A stretch of 64,000 nt of DNA from Phoronis australis (taxonomy: Eukaryota > Phoronida > Phoronidae). The DNA is taken from NCBI GenBank assembly GCA_002633005.1, contig NMRA01000324.1, positions 437,205-501,204 of the forward strand, given 5' to 3'. Positions within the stretch are counted from its first letter, which is position 1, and each line of letters opens with the position of its first letter. Below are positions 23,315 through 36,130 of the stretch, piece after piece. A program made the position numbers and the translations under genes. Under the pieces are notes generated by a model. It ran no database searches. It saw nothing but the letters and a program-made list of their open reading frames with translations, and was not told where the DNA came from.

Positions 23315-23820
23315 CAAAAACGTCTGGGAGCCTGTGGCGGGTTGCACGAAACAGTCCCAAATAGGCACTCAACTGAGGTCCCTAGGTGTTTTTTTGCGTA
23401 TTTGTTGCTTTATGAACAACTTTATGATGAGCTTCTCTTTTATTAATGACGTTTTCTAATAATATAACTTAAACACTTAGCCTAGAGTTCATTAGGATCA
23501 AATATGGACTCAGTCCTTAATTTGGGTGTGTTGCTTGAAAACACCCCTAATTGTTTTCGATAATATTGACAATTCAACGTAAAGTTCACTGTCGATTTGT
23601 ATCAAAGTCAAAAGTTGATTTAGCAATAAAACTAAAACTAAAACAATAAAGAAAAGGCAATCGATGTTTTTTCGATTTCAAAAATACGCAGAAGAGTTAG
23701 GGAACTCAGCGTACTCCATATTTGGGAGCATTTCATGCATCGGGGCATTAGTCTGAGAAAGGGTTGCCAGACCCGAGGTTGCACAGGGTTGCTCGAGAGG
23801 GTTTCAGGCAGGTAAAGCAT
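23315..23820. mobile_element. Fold-back (inverted-repeat) element of about 500 bp
   Basis: About 80 bp at 23335-23415 (TGCACGAAACAGTCCCAAAT, then CTGAGGTCCCTA, then TGCGTATTTGTTG) is matched in reverse complement at 23675-23770 (CGATGCATGAAATGCTCCCA, then CTGAGTTCCCTA, then TGCGTATTTTTG). Weaker pairing extends further in. The central loop is AT-rich and non-coding. This looks like a MITE or fold-back element; target duplications were not resolved. Confidence 0.55.
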
Positions 23821-23879
23821 ACATTTTCTTCCAACCTAAACTATTTCCTAGCTCTAATTTCCTATTTACACTCTGACTT

Positions 23880-26800
23880 AGGTTTCTTAACGTAATTAAA
23901 GACTGAACAAATATGTCTACAGTCCTTCAAATCTTTCCGTAAGTGAGTAATTGCTAAAGGCGTGCACGGAGAGTAGTCATTAACACTTTTAAATTTACTT
24001 TGAAATAGACTTTTTTGAAACCTTCTTAGAACAGAAACAGCACCATTATATTCTACAAAGCTGGTTTTCTCATCGAACCTTTCATATTGTTTAGACTAGC
24101 AAAATCACCATCATCAAAAACTCCTGTGCCTCCGATCGCCAAGTTACTATTAAACCACAAATGTTGATTCAAAAAGTCCTCTTTACTCGAAACAATTATT
24201 TTATTGTAGAAAGATAACATACTTCCAAATACGTCGCGCCAGTAGGAATTACCAATTAGAATGAACTTCGATTTAATAAAGTCATCTCCAAATGAAGCAA
24301 AGTTCTTTAAGAACGGGAAAAGTGTGTACAGTTATTCACCACTTTTAAACGCACCGCTTTCAAGATATCTACGGGCCATAGCCAGTTTTAAAGCTTTGTT
24401 GAAAGTATGGATATTAACCATTTGAATTCCCCCTTGATCAAGTCCTAAACAGGCAGTAGTTCGTTTAATTTTATCATTACGGACCTACCATACAAATCTA
24501 AAAATGTCGTATTATTCAATTCACTCAAGACTTTCACTGGTGAATTTGGTAAACTTGACGACAAAAAATTTCGTCGACTCCAACTTTTTAGTAAATACTT
24601 GATCTCAGTTATTCTTGCAGTGAAGTTCTTTTGCGTCATACTATCCAATTGAGTGTCAAAATCCACCCCCAAAAACCTAAATATTTTTTTGTCCAAGACA
24701 GACTTTCTTTTGTAGAAATCACGTCATCCCTACCGGTTTTACTTCCAAACCATATGGCTTTTGTTTAGCCACATTCTCTTGGAGACCGGAGACACCAGCA
24801 AACAAATGTAGTACATTCAGTGTGGTAGAGAATGACAAATTCGACCCATCCAACGTAATCGATGTGTCGTCCGCATATTGCGAAATCAAATATTCCTTAT
24901 TCCCACCAACTACACCAGCAATATTTTATTATTCTTGATTAAATAAGCCAAAATCTCCGCGCACAATATAAGAATGTAGGGAGACAAAGGGTCACCTTGT
25001 CTGCAGCCACGCGAAATATTCAACCAAGAAGATGGGTGACCATTTACGACAACACAGGACTTAATATTACTGTAAAAGACTTTCACCCACCTTCTGATCG
25101 ACCAACCAAAATTAAGGAAAGATAGAATTTTTTTAATAAAATTCCACGACAATGAATCAAATGCTTTCTCAAAATCAATCAATAAATGGTTTGTTAGTTG
25201 TCTGGGCATAAAACATTAAATCATATAGCACTCTGATATTTTCGTTCATATTTCTTCCAGAAACAAAACCTGTCTGGTCCTTACTGATTACTTTTCCCAA
25301 AACGGATTTTATCCGTTCAGCCACTGCCGAAGAAGCCAATTTATATGTCACATTGAGTAAAGATATGGGTCTTCAGTTTTTAAATAATGTTTACTTTTAT
25401 CTGCTCCATTAGGGGTGCAGGTGATCAATCCCTTTCTCTGTGTTGAGGATAACTGGCCAAAAGCAAAACCAGTATTAAGTGAGCGAACAACGAAATGTCC
25501 AATGTCAGCCCAAAAAAATTCAAAAATTCCACTGAAAAACCATCAGAGCCTGGGCTTTTGTTGTTTTTGATTTTTTTTCAATCATTGTATGACTTCTTCA
25601 TATGTAAGGAGACCTTTTAATTTTTCTTTTTCTGTCTCATTAAGCTTGGTGACACAAATATTATCAAGAAGAGTTTTTCAAGAAGTATTGTTAGACTGTC
25701 TATATTTGTATAGATTTTCATAAAAAGCTTTGGTTTCCTGAATAACCTCTTCTTCATTATTGGTCTTAGTATTGTCAGATTTCCACAAAAAAGGCATGAA
25801 CTTACTTGTGTAATGCCTATTTTCCAAGTGAAGAAAATATTTGGAAGGCTTTTCACCTTCTTTAATCCATCTTGCACTCGACCTCGTCATAAAACCTCTT
25901 AACTTGGTTTGCCTTAGCTCGGCAAGTAAATTATTTTTGTTCCAGTAGTTCCCTGTCAAGGCTTAGACTTTTTTCAAACAAGCTTATTTCTTTGATAAGT
26001 TGCTGTTCAACTGTATTGCTTTTTCTTTTTTAGTAAGTAACAATGGAAATTGTTTTGCCGCGAATCTCCATCAACAACGTCTCTAGAAAAAGTTGTTCAT
26101 TTCTAGTCAGTTGTAAATCTGAATTACTGGTACTATCAACTGTCTGAATGTCGTCAGTCATATAGTGTTGTTTAAATAATTTAATAGTATTCTTGACTGC
26201 AGCAATATACTCAGAGTTTTTAGGAGAGAATTATTAAACTTCCAAAATTATTTTCTCCTCCTGGAAACATCACTCTAAAAAAAAAAACCGCTACCATTGA
26301 ATGATCGGACCGGTAACCGAATTCTATTATGGAGTCGTCAATATCAGCTAAAAGATTTTCGGAAATTAGAAAAAAAAATCTAATCTGGATCGTTTACTAC
26401 CAGCTCTCCAAGTATAATCTTTACTACTGGGGTTTAGTTCGCGCCACACATCAACAATAGACAATTCTGTACAAATGTCCATCGACTTGATCCGTGACTT
26501 CGGGTTATTAACCTGTCGATAATTAAGCGTGTCCTTAGACTGATCGAGAGCAAACTTAAAATCGCCTGCACATATAACAGAGTTTTATATTCTTTCAAAA
26601 AATTACGGCGAGTCGCTATTTGGACAATACGTATTAATTGACGTAATTCTTGTCTCATTAATAGTAATATCCAAAATTAATTTATTACCATTTTAGTCTT
26701 GCCTAATTTTATGTAATTTATACACTTAAAGAGGATCGCCACTCCACGGGAGTTTGAGGTATTTGAATTGTAAAAACGTTCATATCGCCACATAGATCTA

Positions 26801-26964
26801 ATATTGTTTTCTTCTCTCTTGATAAAGTGTATGTCCTGTAGGCAATAAATGGAGTATTGTTTTTCTCCTAAATAATATTTTCGTTTTTCATTGAGACCAA
26901 GCCCTCTGCAGTTCAATGACGTTACTTTAAGTTCAATTGTCATCATTACAACGGTTATGCACAT
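23880..26964 (-). pseudogene. L1/Tx1-like LINE ORF2: endonuclease and reverse transcriptase
   Basis: A nearly complete ORF2 on the minus strand. It starts at ATG 26964 with an apurinic endonuclease domain (LKVTSLNCRGLG, YCLQDIHF, then CAGDFKFALD, VDVWRELNPSSKDYTWR, SRLDFF). Next come a linker (ARWIKEGEKPSKYFLHLENR at about 25870) and the reverse transcriptase: LLIDFEKAFDSLSW, RGCRQGDPLSPY, and an intact QYADD at 24868-24882. A thumb and C-terminal region is traceable to about 23880. The protein is broken by roughly ten frameshifts and stops, although the catalytic YADD survives. Its ORF1 is upstream at 27943-30243, so the element is a two-ORF LINE. It cannot be active. Confidence 0.85.
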
Positions 26965-27942
26965 ATATCAAATGACAATCAAATAATAATGGTACAATCC
27001 TGACCCATTGACATCACATACACATAGAACAAACCAAAAACCATACAAACACATCCACGAGCACATCATAGATTTCTCAGAGTACAACATCGATATGAAA
27101 TATGATGTAACATAGGATAGAAAACAGATGAAACTGATCCTCATGGTAAGGCTTATTCTCCCAGTATTTTTCATAATGAGACTATAATAAAAACATTCAG
27201 TTTAGAAACATTACCCACACGGTCTCATACAAAAAACAAGTAAGGTGAAATTTAAGGACAACTATATTTCGGTTAGGTGATTTGGCACTATAGTATGCGT
27301 TTGAGACTTGTCGGGACGCCCGCACTGGGCAAACAGATCACACACATAAAATAATAAGGTTGCCCGCACTCTGTGGCTATACGCAATATACAGAGCCCTC
27401 TCATAAATAGCCTCCCAGATAGATTGACCAGCATGAAGCTATGTGAAGCTTAGACCAAAATAGAACAAAATAGAACACAGCTACAACAATAAAACTACGC
27501 CACACGGTTGTCACGAACTTTGACAAAGCCTGAGTAACAGGTATATGTTAGCTCTGAAAACGGTACGTTGGGCACAACAGTTAACGTGAAGAAAAAAGGC
27601 TAATCGTATACACAATAATGGCTACCGTAAGTACGGAGAATACGTTTGTACTGAGGTCTCTCTACAGGGTTCCAAGTACCTGACAATTATGGTACGCTAC
27701 ACTTGTAGTTTATTAATTGCACATGGAGTACAGGAGCACTTAAATGTTAAATGGATAATGTGAAGCATTGGAGTTACCGTAAAACTCAATCAACTTAACG
27801 GAGAAAGGAAATTCAGCCGACTTTCATGCAGACTATAGTACAAACATGAGTATGCTTACCAAAAGCTGAATACAAGACGTTGGAAACAATTGCACTACTA
27901 TATTACATTCTGCCTTGTGTGTATAATGTTGAGCTGAGAGAA
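26965..27942 (-). other. Inter-ORF spacer of the LINE
   Basis: About 980 bp between the ORF1 stop (27943-27945) and the ORF2 start. It is non-coding and long for an inter-ORF region, so it may contain decayed ORF ends or an extra insertion; I could not resolve one. Confidence 0.4.
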
Positions 27943-28283
27943 TTAGATGCCCTGTAAATCTTTCATGCTGCTCACCGGTTTAAATTCATTGGCCCAGTTC
28001 TTGTGATAAATTCTTCCATCATATGTCCAGCAAGTCTGAATCCGGGCGCCCAGGTCTCTACAAGCCTTGCACAACTGTGCTCGTCTTTGGTCAGATTCTC
28101 GTTAACGTAGATATTTCCAGCTTTTCTTTTTATTTCTCATGAATTCAGTTCGCGCATTGTAATTCGTAAATTTAACTATAATTGACCTCGTCTTGGCATT
28201 ACCTTGGATTTTTTTTACCTATGTCAGATTTTTCAACAGTAGCACCAATTCGTTTTGCTAGACCAATAACAATGTCGTCTGTG

Positions 28284-29876
28284 AAAATGGTGAAAAACCA
28301 ACAAGGTATTTTAGTAATTTAGAAAAACGTAATTTTGTTAATAAAAATATCTCAAGTTTAATAGACGACAATGGTACATTGATCTGTAGTCAAAAGGGAA
28401 TTCTGGAAGAAATAAAAAATTTTTACTCCAATCTTTATGCCTCAAAAGATCACCACTTTTCCCAATATGATTTAGATGTAATTTTAGAAAACACTGATTC
28501 ACCAAAACTTGAAGATAATATAAGAGATTCATTGGAAGGAAATATTACTTATGATGAAATTCTACTTGTTCTCAAAAAGATGAAAAATAATAAGACCCCT
28601 GGTCCCGACGGTTTTACAGTGGAATTTTACAAATTTTTCTGGTCAGATTTGGGAGATGATTTAGTAGCAGCTTTTAATTGTATGTTTTCACAGAATTCCC
28701 TACCATCCGCTGTAAAACAAGGTGTGATCCAAATTATTCCAAAAGCTAACAAACCTAGAGAACTACTCAAAAACTGGAGGCCAATTTCATTGCTCAATAT
28801 AAATTATAAATTAATTTCAGCATGTATTGCTGAACGTGTTAAGTCTGTCTTAAATTGCTTGATCCACGAAAACCAAAAAGGTTTTATTGTTGGTAGATTT
28901 ATTGGCGAAAATATTCGNNNNNNNNNNNNNNNNNNNNNNNNNNNNNNNNNNNNNNNNNNNNNNNNNNNNNNNNNNNNNNNNNNNNNNNNNNNNNNNNNNN
29001 NNNNNNNNNNNNNNNNNNNNNNNNNNNNNNNNNNNNNNNNNNNNNNNNNNNNNNNNNNNNNNNNNNNNNNNNNNNNNNNNNNNNNNNNNNNNNNNNNNNN
29101 NNNNNNNNNNNNNNNNNNNNNNNNNNNNNNNNNNNNNNNNNNNNNNNNNNNNNNNNNNNNNNNNNNNNNNNNNNNNNNNNNNNNNNNNNNNNNNNNNNNN
29201 NNNNNNNNNNNNNNNNNNNNNNNNNNNNNNNNNNNNNNNNNNNNNNNNNNNNNNNNNNNNNNNNNNNNNNNNNNNNNNNNNNNNNNNNNNNNNNNNNNNN
29301 NNNNNNNNNNNNNNNNNNNNNNNNNTACTGGCAATGTGATGTTGTTCAAAAATTTTGGAACAATGTTGAAGGTTGGGTTAGAAACAAAACTAATATTTCC
29401 CTTGGTACAAATGTGCTTACAGTTTTCTTTGGAAACAGATGTAGAAGCCAGCCAATTCAAAATTTAATCTTGTGTCTCAGCAAGTTCCATTTATATAAGC
29501 AACGTCTGAAGGGTAAACCTCCAAATTTAATTGTATTAACAAAAGAAATTAACAGTTATTACTCCAGTGAAAAACATATTTATTCAAAAAATTTACAAAT
29601 GGAAAAATTTACAAATAGGTGGTCACAAATGCATAATTTGATAGCAATGTAAGGATATTTTATCATTCCAAAATACTCTCCCCCCTCCTTTTTTTTCAGA
29701 GCCATATACTACTATATTGTCTTGTATGTTTTTGTTTTCTTTTGTTAAATATATTTCAAAATCCGGTTCACGTATATTTTTAACTTAGCAAACTTTATTT
29801 TCATTGAGTTGTAAAGTAAGGCAAGGGAATCCCAGACCTTACTTATGTTGAACTGGGAGAATAAAAAATAAAAAAA
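28284..29876 (+). mobile_element. 5'-truncated L1/Tx1-like LINE with 13 bp target duplication
   Basis: AATGTCGTCTGTG occurs at 28271-28283 and again at 29877-29889, exactly flanking a plus-strand LINE fragment. The fragment ends in an A-rich tail (GAATAAAAAATAAAAAAAA). The coding part enters mid-ORF2 (EKPTRYF, then open from 28379). It reads through the RT fingers (NNKTPGPDGFTVEFYKFFW, VIQIIPKANKPRELLKNW, RPISLLNINYKL, NQKGFIVGRFIGENI) into the assembly gap, which covers the catalytic region. It resumes with the C-terminal region 29326-29652. No stop interrupts the visible RT part, so it is younger than the LINE it broke. 5' truncation, A-rich tail and a duplication of this length are the hallmarks of target-primed reverse transcription. 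Confidence 0.9.
28918..29325. other. Assembly gap (408 N)
   Basis: Run of N inside the LINE reverse transcriptase. Whether the frame is open across it is unknown. Confidence 1.
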
Positions 29877-30243
29877 AATGTCGTCTGTGCACTCCTTCTC
29901 AGTTTCTGTTATTCCGCTGATTACAACGCAGTTTCGGCGGCTATACTGTTCAAGCTCATCCAAATCAGATTCCAACCTATGTATCTGGGAGCCACTTTCT
30001 TGCTTCAACTTGTCGAGTTGATTTTCAAGTGTTGTTATTTTTTATCCTTTTCAGCAATTTTTGATCGTGTTGAAGCTCTAGTGCTTTATACATTTCAGAC
30101 AAACCAGCTTCAATTAAGGGCTTTATCATGAATGTAAACAGTGACTGGATATCTGAGTCCATGAATGCCTCTTTTAGTTCATATTTCAATGACCGAGTCT
30201 TCTTGGTGACATTTTGTCCCTTTCCTGTCAATATGGCGTCCAT

Positions 30244-32646
30244 TGTCGGTTGCTTTAGAAGTTTTTATGACGTCGAAGCTCGGAGTTCACTAGAGTTTCG
30301 GCTTGGTGTTCTTTTTCTGCCACTTGTCGGGGTCTGGTCGTTATGTCTAATCCTGTGAGATGAATTACTGTCGGTTCTTTCTTCAAACTATATAAATTTC
30401 GTTACTGTTAGATGGGAGAGTCCGCACAAGTCAGAAAACCAACCTTCCCGCCATGAGGGTCACGTGTAATCCAAAAAAGTGAAAGTTGCAGGTAACTGTG
30501 TGCGGCGCGTTGAACAGGTTTCCACCAAGGTGACAAGGCAGGTTTGGTTGGGGCAGGACTCCATTAACGGAGAAATGAGAGTTACACAGCTACATGGGTA
30601 TGGAGAGTGAAGCCAAGAGGGTATTGAAAAGGGAAAGGGACGCTTTTATTTGCACCCAGAAGCTAAAATCATCGCTCTTTCACTAAGCAGATGGGCTCAT
30701 ATCTATATTACAAACTTGTATGACCTTTTATTTAAAAAATGCCACCTACATGTAGAAAATAAATAGTGAACACTTGAGGGAGTTACACTTGTATTTGTTT
30801 CATTGTGTGTAGTCTAGTCAGTTAAAGCCACTTTTTAAACGATTCGTTTATTGTGAAAATTGTTTTTGCGCTCTTTCAAAAAAACAAAAGAGAAATTTTA
30901 TATAGCAATTATTTCGCTGCCATCTTCGAATTGAGGATGGCGACGGTGAAAATTGAACTACCTTTTCTGTGAATATATAGAAGATTGAAATTGTTGTTTG
31001 TCGTATGAGTACCGTGACAACTTAAACAGCTTGATAGTATGGAACTAGGAAATCTCTCTTAAAAACTGTAAAAATTAAGTTGTTAATTGCAGTGTTTGAA
31101 TGAAATTAGTGCATGGATACCAGTCACATACTAATTTTTAGAGCACTGAGCTTACGTACTTTAGCAAAACGCTGGATGCCGTGTTATTAGGATATTGATT
31201 ACAATAACATAGGCTAAGAGGTACACGTAATTCGCGTTCTTGTTAATAGCTTCCAAACGTTGTTGAAATATTACATCAAGAAAATTTCAAGTGCAACGTA
31301 GTCATGGTATTTGTAATTTATTTATTTATTCACTTGTTGACTGCAATGTCCAATAACTGTAAAACTTTAAAAAATTGTGAATACTTGACTATTGCACGAC
31401 AACAAAATGGTAATTGTCAATGACTTGCCAAAAATCGGCTGCTCACTCTAGTAAACCCACCCTAAAGTAAGACTTGTTGAAGCAAGTTGACAAGTTACAT
31501 ATTAATATTTAATAACGTTAATTGCCCCCCCACAAGTTGGCATTCATCACGTAAAACTTGTATCAGTAACTCTAACCGGCTCAGCTTAGAGAAAACGATA
31601 AAATAAATGGCAAAGGAAGGAGATGATTGTTCATAAACACAACATAAAACTGATGGAGGGATAACTAATACGTCCAGATGATTGTGGTATAATTGACGAG
31701 AGTGAAAAACAGCTCAAAAAAGACGCCTTCAATTGACATGCGACACTACAGGAAGATAGTTGTCAGCCAGCTAGCCAGCCAGATGGCTGAAGCCTATCGT
31801 CAAAATACAGCTAGGTACCTCTGAGTGTTCAGCGTAGAATTTACAGACAGGCCAGGAATTGCTACTTGTCACCTCGCCGTGAACTTGTATCAACACGTGG
31901 AGCTAAAGACCAGCGCTGGTCAATGCAAAACATGATACTAAATTTGCCCGTTACAGCAATGAGGATAAAATCAGTCTAATAAACGTCATTTTCTTGCGTA
32001 ATTCTCTGCCTCTTGTACCAAAGAAAAGCATATTGTGGTTTTGAAAACAATATGCTCCCGACATAAGCCTGCAACATTTCCCAGACTTCTGCGACGCTTT
32101 TGTGACTCACCAGAACCTTCTAGTCGGACAACAATCTGCCTGCTTTTGATTTTAGACATTTGAGTTCCTTGTCACTGATTTTAATATTAGCATTGCTGTC
32201 TTTCCTATACACAACAGGCAGTATCTCGGCACAAAAGCTAAATAAGCATGATGAAACACGATCAACCTGAGGACAACCTCAGCTGATTGTGAAACCTAAG
32301 CCGCGTTGACTTACACTAAAACCAGCACCGTCATTGAGAAGATGGCTCTAAATATGCCCAAAATTTAAAAAGAACAAAATGTGGAAAATTTAGTACTTGA
32401 ATAGGTGCATCAATTTTGTGCTTTTACAGACCGCTCTCGATCTATTTAATATCTTCTGACAATCGGTCCAAACAGTATGATATTGTGCTCACACTGTACC
32501 TTCTGGTTGAATCATTGAAAGTTTTAATTCTGTCCATTCCTCCCCTTCCCGTACCGTCTGTATCTTCCACTCCTCTATCCCTCTACCTAACTTTGCATCG
32601 GTACATTGTATGTCACAATCCGCATGTTTTTTTCCAACTTGTATAG
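30244..32646. other. LINE 5' region then intronic/intergenic sequence, no gene seen
   Basis: The first few hundred bases above 30243 are probably the LINE 5' untranslated region. From about 30650 to 32646 the sequence is AT-rich with no coding frame, ending in the pyrimidine-rich tract and acceptor of the WSC exon. Confidence 0.45.
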
Positions 32647-32964
32647 GCTTTTTGGGAGGTCCGTCGCATTCTCAGGAGGGTTTGCCAGGGTGCTTCAAAG
32701 ATACAAGTCACGAAAGAGATTTGATTGAGCGCATTTACACCGGGAAGAAGAACACTAAAGAGTATTGTACTCGATTGTGTGGAGCTAAAAAGTACGTCTA
32801 CGCAGCAGTACAAAATGGTGACACGTGTTGGTGCGGCAATATATATGGGCGATTTGGAAAAGTTGGAGATGACGAATGCAATGTCAAAAAGTGCACGGGG
32901 AAATCAGCAGAGTATTGTGGCGGCCACATGAGAAATTATATTATGGAAACGAATGAAAAACATG
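32647..32964 (+). CDS. WSC-domain exon of a host gene (partial)
   Basis: A single exon of 318 bp is bounded by an acceptor (TTTTTTCCAACTTGTATAG) and a strong donor (G|GTAAGT). Both boundaries fall after the first base of a codon, so the exon is symmetric 1-1, as for shuffled extracellular modules. It encodes one complete WSC domain: GCFKDTSHERDL near the start, NTKEYC, a YVYAAVQNGDTCWCGN core, YGRFGKV, then CxxxxC and AEYCGGHMRNYI. The eight cysteines expected for WSC are present. WSC domains are found in polycystin-1, kremen and fungal wall-stress sensors and are thought to bind carbohydrate, usually outside the cell. The frame is intact, so this is the best candidate for functional host coding sequence here. 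Neighbouring exons of the gene were not identified with certainty; a phase-compatible candidate lies at 53866. Confidence 0.85.
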
Positions 32965-34169
32965 GTAAGTGCATGCATTCAGCACCGCCATCAAGTAAAT
33001 ATTTTTAACTTCTTATCTGGATTTATTATCAAACAAATCGATGCTTGCGGTTTTGCGGAAGGTACGAGTCATTTTGGTTGGTGATATGCATCACCTCAAG
33101 AGTACCATCAGGCAATTGATGATTACCCAATAATATAACGGAATTTAGATTCAAACAATTGATAATTGTCGGCTATACACAACGCATGTGAGTTGAGCTG
33201 GAAGCAGAAGATGAGTGACGTCATCATGTGTACATTTCCCGACTTTCCCCAGCAGTCATGGTGGTATTGGCCCAATCCTGGGTATTTGCTGCTTCTTACC
33301 GCGTGTACCGCATACTGCTTTACGTTTCTGGGCCAATTGTGGCCCAATACCGTTCAACGACAGCTACCGAGTTAACCCTTCCGTACTGCCCACCCAGTAA
33401 ACACCCGCTACTGGCTTTCTAATGCTTGAGCGGTAAACACCAAGTTGAAAACGTGAGGGCTGTTTCAGGCTTGCCCAGAAGAGGGCACTTATTCTTTTAA
33501 CACTAAAAACAACAAAGTTTCCTTTAAAAATTTACCATCAGATGTGTGACAGTATTTTTTTTAAGTTTTCATGAAAGAAAACTTAATTACCAGCACTTGT
33601 GACACAGGGTAAATTTATACTTTTAAGAAAAATGTCGACTTGTGACTCTCATTAAAAAACCGCCATTTTCAAATTATTATTGAAGAACAATTGAGTTGTT
33701 TAGAGATTGTCTACAGTTTGAAACCAGCGTGTGTGACAGAATCGTGAAGGATTTCTACAGTGAACTTCAGATTTCTGGTAAGTTTCGTATTTCTTTACTT
33801 TTAATGCTGTGCCAGTGTCTGTATACAATACTTGATTCATAGCACATACGTCTCAGCTTCTGATCGTTTCCAATATAAATTACAATATAGTACAAGATAT
33901 GACACTCGGGATTAGGAATTCCACGCGTGCTTCACTTCAGCCACCCCTATCAAACACAGAAATCAATAAATGTACACAAAACAGGGGTCCACCTTACCAC
34001 CAGTAATTGTTTTTTTTTTCTTCTGATACCATTTAAGCAATTTTGGTGTCCTGCTCCAGCGAGTTTGCAACAAATTCTCAATCAAAGCACAAAATGTGTT
34101 CCTAAAACTTGATGCATACTGTCAATGTGCCACTCAGAAATTGCGAATTCGTCAGGGAAGGTCAAGACA
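32965..34169. other. Non-coding, with a small GGCCCAATAC palindromic repeat
   Basis: Probably intronic to the WSC gene. The only structure noted is the palindromic element at 33258-33352. The rest is AT-rich and unassigned. Confidence 0.45.
33258..33352. repeat. Palindromic GGTATTGGCCCAAT repeat
   Basis: GGTATTGGCCCAATCCTGGG at one end is answered by an inverted, imperfect copy (CTGGGCCAATTGTGGCCC then AATACC) about 60 bp later. Similar GGCCCAATAC/CCGGTA motifs recur at 58960-59260 and 61620-61800, so this is a dispersed small hairpin family. Confidence 0.5.
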
Positions 34170-34429
34170 CGAATAACTCAACCTTTTTCTAGATCATTTT
34201 GTAATCTTCGACGATGAATCGGCAGTTGCTGCCCATCCGTAAGTCATCGAAAAAATCTATATCGACTTGCGTCGGACGCATTGACAGTACGCAACTGCTT
34301 TTTGGCCAAAATTTTGTTCTTCTACCCCGAATTTGTGGTGCACTCGCTTTCCAAAGCAGGACACTGAAAATTCTATCAAAAGAAAGACTTGTGATCATGG
34401 TGTGCTGAAACCTAGCTTTGGTACAAAGC

Positions 34430-34736
34430 TGTGTGCATAAGTATACAGCTTTGCACCGATGTGGGTAAAAAGGTGGTAAGATAAATTTGTGACACAAAAT
34501 TAGTGTAATTAAAAACTACAATCTTCCTTGAGTGAACTAAATTATTTATCGGTGTTGGAAAAATGGCGTTCTATCGTTATTCTGCTGCTAAAGTTGCGGA
34601 GCGATCTTTAGCGACCGCTTTCGGCGCCATGAAATATTGCGTCACCTATTGGCCACTTTCTTTTTTCGCCGATTCTTCAATCAACTGTTGTTCTTTCACA
34701 AAGTTAAGTACACGTCACAATAAATTATCGGAACTG
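34430..34736 (+). repeat. Left part of dispersed repeat interrupted by the Harbinger element
   Basis: Aligns with 7150-7420 (shared: GTGGGTAAAAA, AACTAAATTATTTA, TTATTCTGCTGCTAAAGTT, ATGAAATATTGCGTCACC, GATTCTTCAATCAA). It ends exactly at the CTG target 34734-34736. Weaker similarity may extend back to about 34170. Confidence 0.75.
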
Positions 34737-34930
34737 GGCCCGGTGCCTAATGTCCGACTCGAACTCGAACTCGGACTCGAAATCTCATTTTCAACTCGAC
34801 TGGATTCCAAACTCGAAATAGGCGTTATGTGCCTAATGTCAGACTCGAAAATTTTTTGACTCGAAATTTGGAGTTTTGACTCCAAATTTCAAGTTTGCTA
34901 AGCTAGCGTACTTCAAATCGCACTCGAAAA
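34737..34930 (+). repeat. Harbinger left TIR and ACTCGAA sub-terminal array
   Basis: The TIR is followed by at least seven ACTCGAA-like motifs and an internal second copy of GTGCCTAATGTCAGACTCGA near 34829. These are likely binding sites for the transposition proteins. It ends just before the transposase start codon at 34938. Confidence 0.8.
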
Positions 34931-35992
34931 TAAAAAAATGGCAGACGTTAGACATTATTTAAGAAATAGAGGTAGAGAAAGGGCATTCGCTGCGATACGA
35001 AGACCACTTCCAGACCCAAACCCGTTGGAGAGCCTGAGTAGCGAGGAAGTATTCCGTAGGTACCGCTTCCTACCCAACACCATAGTCTTCATATTAAATC
35101 TAATCAGTCTAAACCAATATCACAGCAACACATCGTTACCGCCTCTTTACAAACTCCTCCTGACCCTCCGCTTCCTCGCCTCAGGCTCTCATTACACCCT
35201 CATCGGGGAATCTCTGATGTATGGAAAATCGACAGTGGGACGAGCAATCCGTCAAGTTTGCTGTGCACTGATAAAGACCGCCGGCCACTTTGTGGCATTT
35301 CCAACGGGAGATAGTGCAAGAATAACCTAGTGCCGGTTTTCTGAGTTGTCAGGTAAATATGGATCATTTCTGAATTGTTATTTACTGAGAGTGAGCGGGA
35401 TTTTCGGCCACACGTTAAACACGAACACTAACGCTTGAGGGCGTCGTTGTTTGTTTATAAGTTGACCTATATTTCCGCGCTCAGCCTTTGTAAATTTGCC
35501 GAACAACGTGGGCGGAGATGGCTTCGTCATCGTGAGTTTTGTGGTCAATTTATCGTGAAAGTTCGTTAAATGTGACCCCTTTAACAGTTTTAGAAAGTTA
35601 AGTCAACCATAAGACAAATGCCACTTAGTGCATTTGCCTTATTCGGATCAATGTTTGAAACATGACCTCTGTTCTGATCCACAAGGCACTGGTGACTATC
35701 GTGTGTCTCGTCGACTTGCAATGTTGCTGATAGATTCATTTCCCAGCCACAACAGGCGGTAATAATCATTGGTGGCACAGAAAAAGGCAGTGTTTAATGA
35801 AAAGAACAGAGAGAGATACTTTGATACGAAATACCCACAACAAACAGGAGCCACAGTTTCTTTTCGAGGCTCGTCAATGTCAATTTTGGTGTCAGAAAAG
35901 ACAACTTAGGACTTCAATTTTTAGATAGCTTTTGCGGGGCAATGTCACTTCCATTGCTGCTCGGACCCCTCAGTTTCCGGCAAGTCTCTCAG

Positions 35993-36130
35993 CAGTCCTG
36001 TAGTGGTAAAATTAGAGGTAAGTAGGCGCCCAAAGCCCACCGTATCACCTCGAGCACTGAACGTAACTTACGGTGCGTAGGCGCTATGGTTGGCTGCACC
36101 TACGTGCGCCTACGCCCCACTACAGCACTG
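35993..36130. mobile_element. 138 bp hAT-type MITE in transposase intron 1
   Basis: The TIRs read CAGTCCTGTAGTGG and, inverted, CAGTGCTGTAGTGG. The flanks are a perfect 8 bp duplication TCTCTCAG (35985-35992 and 36131-36138). An 8 bp duplication with CAG-starting TIRs is the hAT signature. The interior holds further inverted GTAGGCGC motifs. It is non-coding and must be mobilised by a transposase made elsewhere. Confidence 0.88.

Larger units (their letters stand above)
27943..30243 (-). pseudogene. LINE ORF1 (RNA-binding protein), split by a second LINE
   Basis: Minus-strand ORF1 of the LINE whose ORF2 ends at 23880. From ATG 30243 there is a short N-terminal region, then a coiled-coil-like stretch followed by HRLESDLDELEQYSRRNCVV and ISGITETE near 29990-29900. 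This arrangement is characteristic of L1-type ORF1 proteins. The frame is cut at TDDI by a LINE inserted at 28284-29876, and beyond it continues IVIGLAKRIGATVEKSD, IIVKFTNYNARTEFMRNKKK, AQLCKACRDLGA and CWTYDGRIYHK, ending DLQGI with TAA at 27943-27945. Besides the insertion it carries frameshifts and at least one stop. Its role in an active element would be binding element RNA. Confidence 0.8.
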
